A stretch of 64,000 nucleotides of DNA from Hyphomicrobiales bacterium (lineage in GTDB: Bacteria; Pseudomonadota; Alphaproteobacteria; Rhizobiales; Beijerinckiaceae): contig JAQGKD010000058.1 of the NCBI GenBank assembly GCA_028290285.1, positions 1 to 64,000 on the forward strand. The letters run 5' to 3'. The position numbers and the translations under genes were made by a program. Under the pieces are notes generated by a model. The model did no database searches and was not told the origin of the DNA. It saw only the letters and a program-made list of their open reading frames with translations. Shown here piece by piece: positions 32,600-40,389 of this stretch. The stretch's first letter is position 1, and each line of letters starts with the position of its first letter.

Positions 32600-33589
32600 T
32601 CAGACGCGAAACACATGCCCACGCTTGTGGCCCTGCGACACGTCGAGGAACAATTCGTCCAGCGGAATTTGGCGGCCGATCAGCCCCTGCTCGTGCGAGA
32701 AGCGCACAAGCATTTCGAGCTGCTTCGTGTTCTTCTCTGTCAGGCCGTTCTCCCACGGATCGGACCCCAGGATCTCTTCCTGCTCTTCCCAGGCTTCACG
32801 ATACCAGGCGAGCGGCGCGACGCGGGGGTTTTCCATCCGCTTCATCCCGAGATCCTTCGCCTTGTTGAAGGCGTGGAACAGGTTGATCGGCACCCACGGG
32901 TATTTCTCGACGATCTCGCGCTTGATCCCCATCGTATGCATGATCGGGAAGATCTTGGTCCGTTTGTAGAACGCGATCTCTTCTTCCTTGTAGTTTGGAA
33001 ACAGGCGCCCGACGCGAGGGTCCTTGTCGATCAGCGGTTGGATGAGGTCGGGGTGGATCAGCGCATCGAGTTCGCCCTCGGCCAGCATCTTCTCGACCGA
33101 CTGGTCGTCGCGCACGCGGGATAGCTTCAATCCTTCAGGCGGCGTGAAATCAATGCTCTCCTGAAGCTCGCTGAACCATTCGATCGACTTGAACGGCACG
33201 CCGTATTCATGTTCCAGCAGGCCGCGCAGCCACAAAATGGCGCTCGACTGATATTGCTTCAGGCCGATCCGCTTGCCTATCAGGTCCTTCGGTGTCTTGA
33301 TCCCCTTCGTCGTGTTGATGAAGATGAATCCGTGCCGGAAGCGCCGATGCAGGAACACCGGAATGGACTCGAAGGGAAAGCCCTTGTCCTTCGACGCGAT
33401 GTAGGACGAGCAGGAAACCTCGGCGACATCGAAGTCCTGATTGCGCAGGAAGCGCCAATGGCGCGTCGTCGAATCCATCTCTGTCAGAACATTGAGTTCG
33501 ATGCCGTCCGGCTTGACGGTGCCGTCCTTCAGCGCGCGTGTGATTTCGTAATCACCCACGGCCAGCGTCAGCTTCAGCTTGCCACTCAT
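32600..33589 (-). CDS. 4,5-dihydroxyphthalate decarboxylase-like protein
   Basis: 329-residue protein of the family that includes Pht5 (4,5-dihydroxyphthalate decarboxylase) and has a periplasmic-binding-protein fold. It starts KLKLTLAVGDYEITRAL, with DSTTRHWRFLRNQDFDVAEVS and HRRFRHGFIFIN following, then LIGKRIGLKQYQSSAILW and a C-terminal GLIGRQIPLDELF. No signal peptide is seen, which favours a cytoplasmic enzyme over a transport protein. Assignment of a true decarboxylase reaction is not certain from motifs alone. GGGAG and GCAGG precede ATG 33589. It lies between the XRE regulator and hydroxylase 1. Confidence 0.8.
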   Translation of the reverse strand: MSGKLKLTLAVGDYEITRALKDGTVKPDGIELNVLTEMDSTTRHWRFLRNQDFDVAEVSCSSYIASKDKGFPFESIPVFLHRRFRHGFIFINTTKGIKTPKDLIGKRIGLKQYQSSAILWLRGLLEHEYGVPFKSIEWFSELQESIDFTPPEGLKLSRVRDDQSVEKMLAEGELDALIHPDLIQPLIDKDPRVGRLFPNYKEEEIAFYKRTKIFPIMHTMGIKREIVEKYPWVPINLFHAFNKAKDLGMKRMENPRVAPLAWYREAWEEQEEILGSDPWENGLTEKNTKQLEMLVRFSHEQGLIGRQIPLDELFLDVSQGHKRGHVFRV

Positions 33590-33632
33590 CCTGCCTGTCT
33601 CCCTCCGCACCGATGCGATTGTCTTGTTATGT

Positions 33633-34550
33633 TCAGCCCGCGCCGAGGCGGCGCACATTCTTGGCAGGCGGGTCCACCGCCGCGAGCAGGTCGCGCAGAT
33701 AGGCGCTTGCGGCGCTGCCCTTTAGCGCCGTGCTCCACATTTCGTTGACCGACTTCTCGTGCAATGCCAGCGCTTCTGGCGCCGACGTAATCATGGCGAC
33801 GCCCACGCGTACATTCGGGTGTTCGCCGAGGCGGAAGGGACTGATCGACAGGATCTTGCGGTCGGGCTGGCGAAAGATCTGGAACCCCATATGCGGCAGG
33901 GTGTCCGTCACGAGCCCGATCTGGACGCCTATAGGATCCTCAGCGACGAGCTTTGCGAAATACTCCACCTCCGCGCGCGCAAGTGCACGGCGGCGTTGAT
34001 ACTCATCTTCAGGCACAAGCGCCTTGCCAGTGAATCCATTGCGCAAGAGCCGCTCTATTTCGAGCGCCGACATCAGGTTCACAATGGCAGGCTTGCGCTT
34101 GCGGTAGGTTTCCTTGCGCTCGCGCAGAATCTCCAGCGTCTTCTGCACGTCGTCGAGCGCCCGCTCGCGGTTCGGCAGATCAACGGGGATACTCTCCTTC
34201 AGCATCTCCTCGAGCACGCTTTCGAAGCGCTCGGACGCGAGGAGAAAGGAAATCGGCCCCGCGAGCACGATGATATGCTCGGCCGTCTGCTCGATCTGGC
34301 GCATGCGCTCGAAATAGCTGACAGCCGACGAGATATATTCGATGCCGACGCCAAGCAGCGTCGGAATGGACACTTCGAGCAATTCGGCGAGCCGTTCGAT
34401 CGTCTCGATTTTGGCGAGTTCGCCCTTCTCGAAACGATAGAGAGCCGTGCGCGAAATGCCGATGCTGCGCGCAACCTCGTCGGCGCTCAAACCAGAGCCG
34501 AGCCTGAACGCCTTCAGCCGCTGGCCAATTTCATCGTATCGAAACGCCAC
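33633..34550 (-). CDS. XRE-family transcriptional regulator with long C-terminal domain
   Basis: 305-residue regulator. The helix-turn-helix (about 7-62) reads EIGQRLKAFRLGSGLSADEVARS, SRTALYRFEKGELAKIETIERLAEL. The remaining 240 residues form a mostly helical domain followed by a C-terminal alpha/beta part (IGLVTDTLPHMGFQIFRQPD, VRVGVAMITSAPEAL) that may bind an effector. It starts with GTG 34550 behind AGGAG and is embedded in the operon, 44 bases after the MDR gene. It is the only regulator in the run and so the leading candidate to bind the shared dyads at 27738, 44172 and 44334. Confidence 0.88.
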   Translation of the reverse strand: MAFRYDEIGQRLKAFRLGSGLSADEVARSIGISRTALYRFEKGELAKIETIERLAELLEVSIPTLLGVGIEYISSAVSYFERMRQIEQTAEHIIVLAGPISFLLASERFESVLEEMLKESIPVDLPNRERALDDVQKTLEILRERKETYRKRKPAIVNLMSALEIERLLRNGFTGKALVPEDEYQRRRALARAEVEYFAKLVAEDPIGVQIGLVTDTLPHMGFQIFRQPDRKILSISPFRLGEHPNVRVGVAMITSAPEALALHEKSVNEMWSTALKGSAASAYLRDLLAAVDPPAKNVRRLGAG

Positions 34551-34594
34551 GTTCCGCTCCTCTGGTCGAACACCCTAAAACGGGTGCAAAGTTG

Positions 34595-35584
34595 TCATCT
34601 TGGCAGAAGCACGATACGTCCCGTCGTCTTCCGTTCCTCAATCATTTTTAAGCCCGCCCTGAAATCTTCAAGCGGCATCGTGCGATGCGGCAACGGCTTC
34701 AATGTTCCCTTCTCGAAAAAGCCGAACACTTCCCTGTAACATTCAGCCACCTGTTCGGGGCGGCGTTTGCGGTAGTCACTCACCTGGAGGCCGCTGACCT
34801 CGATATTCTTCACCAGCAGGTAATTTGTCTTGATCGTCGGTATACGCCCTGCCGCGAAGCCGATGACCACGAGGCGTCCGCGCCAAGCGAGCGCACGGAT
34901 CGCGGCGTCGAAAATATCCCCGCCCAGCATATCGAGAACGATGTCCACGCCCTTGCCGTCAGTCACCGCATACACCTGCGCGCGAAGGCTTTCTCGCAGA
35001 TCGGCAGCCGACAGATCGATAACCTCGTCCGCACCGGCCGCCAGCGCAATGTCCGCCTTCGCGAGCGAAGAGATGCCTGCCAGGACACGCGCGCCCATTG
35101 CCTTGGCCAGTTGCACGGACGCAAGCCCGACACCACCTGTTGCGCCCAGAACGAGCACTGTCTCACCCGGCGCTATCCGCGCGCGCTCGCGCAGCGCGAA
35201 CCAGGACGTGTCGAAGACCAGCGAAGCCGCGCCCGCATCGGCGAACGACAGCGCATCCGGAAGCCGGTAGCACTGGCTCGCATCCACGGCGATCTTCTCA
35301 GCATAGCCGCCGTATTCCGCCATCGCCAACACGCGATCTCCAACCGCAAGGCTCGTCACGCCTGCGCCCAGCGCCCGCACGATACCGGCAGGTCCCTTGC
35401 CGGGCGTGAACGGCAGCTTCGGAAGAAATTGATACTTCCCGCCGATGACGAGCAGATCTACGAAATTCAACGGAACCGCATGAATATCGAGAAGCACCTG
35501 CCCGGGCCCCGCGACGGGATCGGCAACCTCGGCGACATCGGCGAGTTCGTACGACCCGAACTCCAGCACTTGTACTGCGCGCAT
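34595..35584 (-). CDS. NADPH:quinone oxidoreductase-like MDR enzyme
   Basis: 329-residue medium-chain dehydrogenase/reductase of the quinone-oxidoreductase (QOR) type, without the structural-zinc Cys cluster. Landmarks: PLNFVDLLVIGGKYQFLP near 38, the domain border PFTPGKGPAGIVRALGAGV, and the NADPH motif LVLGATGGVGLASVQLAKAMGA near 143. YLLVKNIEVSGLQVSDY lies near the C-terminus. It probably reduces an enone or acryloyl-CoA-like intermediate with NADPH. ATG 35584 follows GGGGAGG, and the in-frame TTG one codon earlier is not preferred. Confidence 0.9.
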   Translation of the reverse strand: MRAVQVLEFGSYELADVAEVADPVAGPGQVLLDIHAVPLNFVDLLVIGGKYQFLPKLPFTPGKGPAGIVRALGAGVTSLAVGDRVLAMAEYGGYAEKIAVDASQCYRLPDALSFADAGAASLVFDTSWFALRERARIAPGETVLVLGATGGVGLASVQLAKAMGARVLAGISSLAKADIALAAGADEVIDLSAADLRESLRAQVYAVTDGKGVDIVLDMLGGDIFDAAIRALAWRGRLVVIGFAAGRIPTIKTNYLLVKNIEVSGLQVSDYRKRRPEQVAECYREVFGFFEKGTLKPLPHRTMPLEDFRAGLKMIEERKTTGRIVLLPR

Positions 35585-35616
35585 CAAAACCTCCCCTGGC
35601 GACGCATCCGCATCGG

Positions 35617-37281
35617 TCAGGCCTTCGACTGGAATCGGACCGGTTCAGGCACGAGCCTGCCTTCGGTAATGGCTGCGACGAGGTCGCGTTTCAGAATCTT
35701 GCCGCTCGGCGTCAGAGGAATCTGATCGAGCGACATGAAGAATTCCGGCATGTCGAACTTGGACAGGCCGACATCGTCGAGGTGTTGCAGCATGTCCTCT
35801 GCTGAAATCACCTGCCCCGCGCGCGGCATGATAGCGAGGCAGACCTTTTCGCCGAGACGCGCATCCGCGACCGGCAAAACGGCGGCGCGTTCGACGCCAG
35901 GATAGCGCATGACGAGGGACTCGATGCGCGCGGGATAGATGTTGTGCCCGCCACGGATGATGACGTCCTTCTTGCGTCCGGTGATGCGCAAGTAACCGCG
36001 CTCGTCCATCCAGCCGAGATCGCCGGTCATGAACCAGCCTGTCGCATTGAAGGACGTTTCAGTCGCGAACTGATCGTCGAAATAGCCGAGCATCAGGCTG
36101 GCGCCCCGCCCGCCGATCTGCCCGACTTCGCCGGAAGCGGCCTCGCAGTTCTCGTCTTCGCGCGACCAGATCTTCACCTCGTAACCCGCGCAGGCGCGCC
36201 CCGACGTTTCGATGATCAACTGCGCGGGATCATCTGGCAAAGTGTAATGATGCGAGCCTGCCTCTGTCATGCCATATCCGCTCTGCGGCACGACACCACG
36301 GTCGAGCAGATCTGCCGCGACGGTAGGCGGAACGGCCGCGCCGGAAATGCGGAAGCCTTTCACGGCGCCCAGAGCCTTTAACCCGCGATCGCGCAATTCG
36401 GAAAGGAGATCGATCGCATGGGTTGGCACGCCGATGGCGAATGTCGCACCCGTCTCGACAATGCGGTCGACGAGCGATTCACGACGCGGCAGATCGTGCA
36501 CCACGAATTCACCGCCACGCGCGAGCGTCATCACGAGGGCGCCGAGCCCGAGGTTGTGACTCAGCGGGCTCATCGAATAGATCACCGACTTTTCATCGAT
36601 AGACCAATCGTGCGAGATGGCGCGCGCGTTGGCGAGCAACGTGTTGTCACTATGCATCACGCCCTTCGGCACGCCTGTCGTGCCCGACGTGAAGGCGAGA
36701 TAGACGATCGTGTCGGGGTCCGAGGCGAGGCCGTTCTCACCACCTGCGCCCTCAGGAATCGCTGAGAACAGAGGCTTTTCGCGATCTGCGTCAGAGAGCG
36801 GCTCAAGTCGCAACACGAGATCGAGGCCAGTCACATTCTTGGCGCGTTCGAAGATGTCGTGGCGGTTCGTGTCCGCGCCGTAGCCGGTTTCCGCGATCAG
36901 CGCGGACGCACGCATGCGCGTGAGCAGTTCTTCGATGTCGCCGACCGTGTGGTCGCGATGCAGGGAGGGGCAGCACACATAGCCATTGCGCGAACAGGCC
37001 AGCAAGGTCACTGCGATCTCGAATCGGCTCGGCAGCCAGACCGCGATCCGCTGCCCGCTCCTCAAGCCACTGGCATGCAGATGCGCGGCAAGCCGGTCCG
37101 CAGCGTCAACAAGAGCACGATAGGTGAAACGGCGAAGCCGGTCACGCAGCGCAAAGGACTCCGGTGTGCGCTCGGCCCATCCCTTCGCCAGCGCGTAGAT
37201 CGTATCCTCGCGCCAGAATCCGGCCTCGTAGAAGGCCCGCATCTGCGTCGCGCTCAGGGTTGTCAGCATCGTATTGAACAT
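35617..37281 (-). CDS. Acyl-CoA synthetase (AMP-forming), cyclohexanecarboxylate/aromatic acid-CoA ligase-like
   Basis: 554-residue adenylate-forming ligase that activates a carboxylic acid to its CoA thioester. Core motifs: AFTSGTTGVPKGVMHSDN near 200, SGYGMTEAGSHHYT near 330, WFMTGDLGWMDERGYLRITG near 430, GRKKDVIIRGGHNIYPARIE near 450, and the catalytic Lys in TPSGKILKRDLV near 530. The N-terminal RRFTYRALVDAADRLAAHL is typical of cyclohexanecarboxylate-CoA-ligase-like members. In this operon it would load the ring acid or its ring-opened product on CoA before reduction by the MDR enzyme, which is inference. Confidence 0.9.
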   Translation of the reverse strand: MFNTMLTTLSATQMRAFYEAGFWREDTIYALAKGWAERTPESFALRDRLRRFTYRALVDAADRLAAHLHASGLRSGQRIAVWLPSRFEIAVTLLACSRNGYVCCPSLHRDHTVGDIEELLTRMRASALIAETGYGADTNRHDIFERAKNVTGLDLVLRLEPLSDADREKPLFSAIPEGAGGENGLASDPDTIVYLAFTSGTTGVPKGVMHSDNTLLANARAISHDWSIDEKSVIYSMSPLSHNLGLGALVMTLARGGEFVVHDLPRRESLVDRIVETGATFAIGVPTHAIDLLSELRDRGLKALGAVKGFRISGAAVPPTVAADLLDRGVVPQSGYGMTEAGSHHYTLPDDPAQLIIETSGRACAGYEVKIWSREDENCEAASGEVGQIGGRGASLMLGYFDDQFATETSFNATGWFMTGDLGWMDERGYLRITGRKKDVIIRGGHNIYPARIESLVMRYPGVERAAVLPVADARLGEKVCLAIMPRAGQVISAEDMLQHLDDVGLSKFDMPEFFMSLDQIPLTPSGKILKRDLVAAITEGRLVPEPVRFQSKA

Positions 37282-37350
37282 GAACCCGCTCGACCTTCAC
37301 TTCGAGAATACAAACTGCCCATGCGGACCCCACCGAATGAGCGGCCTTTT

Positions 37351-37971
37351 TCAGCTACGCTTGAAGACGCGAACCAGCGAGTTCCAGAGCACACGAAAAA
37401 TCAGCGAAAACCCGCCGATTGGCTTGGGCGCGAATGACGGCGGCAAGGCAGCCGGAGCACCCACAGCACCAGCACCGGTTGCATCATTCGAAGCAATGGT
37501 CGCGGGCTCGCTCTTCTCTTGCGCGTTCAGCATGTCCTGAAGCGCGCGCGCGAACTGCCCGATGAGCTGCTGGGCAACATCCTGCAACATGCCCGCCCCT
37601 CGGCCATATTGCGCGACCGCGCCCGTGAGCGTGAGGTCCGTACTGACACTCACCTTCGTGCCGTTAGGTACTGCTTCCAGCAAAAAACTGACCATGGCAC
37701 TGGCATTTCCGCGCCCCTTCTGGTCCGAGCCCTGAGCCTTCAAACGCGCCTTATGCGCGACATTGTCGATCTCTTCGAATTTTGCCGTTCCGGTGAAAGA
37801 CAGCGCGACCGGTCCAAGACGCACGGAGACCTTGCCGCGATAGGCGTTGTCAGGGAGAGCTTCCAGCAGTTCAGCTCCCGGCAGACACGGCGCGATGCGC
37901 GGCACATCCATGAGAACCGGCCAGGCCTGATCGGGTGGCAAGGGAATTTCGAATGAATTCGAGATCAGCAC
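37351..37971 (-). CDS. CoxG-like SRPBCC protein
   Basis: 206 residues. The N-terminal SRPBCC domain (about 1-145) matches CoxG: FEIPLPPDQAWPVLMDVPRI, PCLPGAELLEAL, GKVSVRLGPVALSFTGTAKF, and RGRGNASAMVSF near 85. An Ala/Pro-rich linker (about 160-185) and a C-terminal hydrophobic segment with basic residues (SLIFRVLWNSLVRVFKRS) would attach it to the inner membrane. CoxG-type proteins are thought to recruit their molybdenum hydroxylase to the membrane near the quinone pool. The start is GTG 37971 with GGAG upstream. One CoxG serves two hydroxylases here. Confidence 0.88.
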   Translation of the reverse strand: MLISNSFEIPLPPDQAWPVLMDVPRIAPCLPGAELLEALPDNAYRGKVSVRLGPVALSFTGTAKFEEIDNVAHKARLKAQGSDQKGRGNASAMVSFLLEAVPNGTKVSVSTDLTLTGAVAQYGRGAGMLQDVAQQLIGQFARALQDMLNAQEKSEPATIASNDATGAGAVGAPAALPPSFAPKPIGGFSLIFRVLWNSLVRVFKRS

Positions 37972-37986
37972 GCGTTCATCTCCGTC

Positions 37987-39297
37987 TCACTCCATCTGCC
38001 CATGCACGCCTGCGCGCGCGATGAGCCAATGAGCGGCATCGAGTAATTTACGATCGCCATAGCGCGGCGCGATCATCTGCACGCCGACCGGCATGCCGTG
38101 AGGTCCCTTGCCCGCAGGCAGGGAAATTGTCGGGACATGAAGCAGCGTCCACAAGCCCTGAAAACTCGGATCGCCCGCGTAGGCGATACCTTCCGGCGCT
38201 TCGCCGTTGGCGCTGGGTGCCAGAAGCACATCGACCGAATTGAACATTGTATCGAGCTCGAGTCGGCACCATTCCGCGAGGCGCAGAGCGGCGCGATATT
38301 GATCGTCGCTGGTGGCGAGCCCGAGTTCGACAGACCGCGTCAGGGCGGGACTGATCTGCGAGCGGTGATGCGTCCATTCATGAGCGAGCGAGCGGGCGCG
38401 CTCGACATTGTTCAGAATTTCGCGCGTCTCCGTCAGCTGCGAAAACGGCGGCGGCAGGACGAACTCCTCCACATGAGCGCCCGCATCGCGCGCTGCACTG
38501 ACGCTGCGCTCGAGCGCGGCGCGTGAGGCCGGTTCGGCCTTGTGCCAGAGGTAAGTCTGGCACACACCTATGCGCAAGCGCGTCTGCGGAAAGGCAGGGG
38601 CTATTGCCGCGCTGTTCGTCAGCACAGCATTCATCAAGGCGAGATCGTCGAGTTCACGCGCGATCAAACCGATCGTATCGAGGCTCTCCGCGGCGAATTT
38701 CACGCCCGCACGATTATAGGTGCCAAATGTCGGCTTAAATCCGATAACACCGCAGAAGGAGGCTGGCCGCAAAACGGATCCGCCAGTCTGCGTCCCAAAC
38801 GCCAGCGGTACCATGAAGTCGGCAACAGCCGCGCCGGAACCGCTCGACGAACCACCCGGCGTGCGCGAAGCATCGTGCGGATTTGTGGTCGCGCCCGGTG
38901 CCATGCCTGCGAACTCGCAGGTCACAGTCTTGCCCAGAATGACAGCACCCGCCGCGCGCGCCATTGCAACGCAGGACGCATCCCATGCGGGACGCAGGCC
39001 CTTGTAGATCGAAGACCCCATTTCCGTGGGCATATCGAACGTATCGAGCACATCCTTCACGCCGATGGGCACGCCATGCAGAAGCCCGCGCGGCGGACCT
39101 GCATCGCAGGCGCGAGCCTGCGCGAGCGCGTGCTCCGGATCGATCGACGACCACGCCTGCAAAACAGCTTCGCGCGCTTCGATCCGCCCGAGACAGGCGG
39201 TGACGAGCGCCTCCGACGTCAGTGCGCCCGACGCGATGAGGCGCGCCGCTTCCGCGAGGCCGAGCTGGTGAAGTGGTTTGTCGATCGACATCGTCAT
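37987..39297 (-). CDS. Amidase (GatA-like amidase signature family)
   Basis: 436-residue Ser-cisSer-Lys amidase. The catalytic Lys lies in GVPIGVKDVLDTFDMPTE near 75-85. The Gly/Ser-rich signature TPGGSSSGSGAAVAD (near 150-163) holds the nucleophile and cis-Ser, followed by GTQTGGSVLRPASFCGVIGF. It hydrolyses a linear amide to acid and ammonia. The start could be ATG 39297 or 39291. Neither has a strong ribosome site, and it lies 8 bases after the dihydroorotase stop. Next to a cyclic amidohydrolase, it could take the ring-opened amide as substrate. Confidence 0.9.
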   Translation of the reverse strand: MTMSIDKPLHQLGLAEAARLIASGALTSEALVTACLGRIEAREAVLQAWSSIDPEHALAQARACDAGPPRGLLHGVPIGVKDVLDTFDMPTEMGSSIYKGLRPAWDASCVAMARAAGAVILGKTVTCEFAGMAPGATTNPHDASRTPGGSSSGSGAAVADFMVPLAFGTQTGGSVLRPASFCGVIGFKPTFGTYNRAGVKFAAESLDTIGLIARELDDLALMNAVLTNSAAIAPAFPQTRLRIGVCQTYLWHKAEPASRAALERSVSAARDAGAHVEEFVLPPPFSQLTETREILNNVERARSLAHEWTHHRSQISPALTRSVELGLATSDDQYRAALRLAEWCRLELDTMFNSVDVLLAPSANGEAPEGIAYAGDPSFQGLWTLLHVPTISLPAGKGPHGMPVGVQMIAPRYGDRKLLDAAHWLIARAGVHGQME

Positions 39298-39305
39298 GTG
39301 TCCAA

Positions 39306-40352
39306 TCAGGCCGACACGACGCGCCAGGGAATGACTTCTCCGCCACGATATATCAGGGCGCGTTCTTCCGGTCCCTCGACCTTCATCTCTTCAGGCGCAA
39401 CCCAGGTCTGACGCTCAAGCGTGATCGTTTCCTCGTTGGGCGGCAGGCCATAATGACGCGGGCCGTTGAGCGATGCGAAGGCCTCGAGCTTATGTAGCGC
39501 ACCTTCTTCGTCGAACACCTGCGCATAGGTCTCGATTGCGACGGGCGCATTGAACAACCCGGCAGCCCCAACCACGGCAAGCTTCTTGGCTACCGAATGC
39601 GGCGCTGAATCGGTGCCGAGGAAGAAGCAGGCATCGCCCGAGGTCGCGGCATCGCGCAGCGCGAGGCGATCCGCCTCCGTCTTGATGACGGGCATGCAAT
39701 ACATATAAGGCTTGTTACCCCAGCCCAGCCAGTCCGTGCGGTTCAGCTGCAGATGATAGGGCGTGATCGACGCGCCCACCTGCGGCGCGGCGGAACGGAT
39801 ATAGTCGACACCGATCTTCGACGACAGATGCTCGAGGATGATCTTCAGCCCCGGGAATTTCTTTGTCATCGGAATGAGACGGCGCTCGATGAACACAGCT
39901 TCGCGGTCGAACACGTCGATGGCCGGATCGACCTCCTCGCCGTGGATCAGGAAGCGCATGCCGAGCTTTTCCATTCGCTCGAGCACACGCTCGATCTTCG
40001 CAAAATCCGTCACGCCGGCAGCCGAGTTCGTCGTCGCATTGGCGGGATAGAGTTTGACGCCGGTGAACACGCCGTCCTTGAAGCCGCGCTCGACGTCGTC
40101 GGGATCGGTATCGTCGGTCAGATAGCAGGTGATCAGCGGCTGGAATGTGGAGCCCTTCGGAAGCGCGGCCATCGCCCGTTCGCGATAGGCGATGCCGTCA
40201 GCCATGGTGCGCACGGGCGGCAGCAGGTTGGGCATGAAGATCGCGCGGCCGAAATTGCGCGCCGTGTAAGGCAGGCAAGCGCGCATCATGTCGTTGTCGC
40301 GCACATGCAAGTGCCAGTCGTCGGGCTTGCGGATGGTGATGCGGTCGATCAT
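39306..40352 (-). CDS. pyrC: Dihydroorotase, PyrC type
   Basis: 348 residues, the standard length of E. coli-type PyrC, which interconverts carbamoyl-aspartate and dihydroorotate. Zinc ligands are visible: DDWHLHVRDNDM near 11-20, the carboxylated Lys in TGVKLYPANATTNS near 98, His in RFLIHGEEVD near 137, LEHLSSKIG near 175, and GTDSAPHS near 247. The family assignment is clear, but the location inside a catabolic operon, 37 bases after a molybdenum hydroxylase gene and 8 before an amidase, raises a role on another cyclic amide or imide. ATG 40352 was chosen over the longer open frame to 40505. Confidence 0.92.
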   Translation of the reverse strand: MIDRITIRKPDDWHLHVRDNDMMRACLPYTARNFGRAIFMPNLLPPVRTMADGIAYRERAMAALPKGSTFQPLITCYLTDDTDPDDVERGFKDGVFTGVKLYPANATTNSAAGVTDFAKIERVLERMEKLGMRFLIHGEEVDPAIDVFDREAVFIERRLIPMTKKFPGLKIILEHLSSKIGVDYIRSAAPQVGASITPYHLQLNRTDWLGWGNKPYMYCMPVIKTEADRLALRDAATSGDACFFLGTDSAPHSVAKKLAVVGAAGLFNAPVAIETYAQVFDEEGALHKLEAFASLNGPRHYGLPPNEETITLERQTWVAPEEMKVEGPEERALIYRGGEVIPWRVVSA

Positions 40353-40389
40353 GGGCGCTCCGATCGGCTGAAGGATGGGAAGAGCGAAC

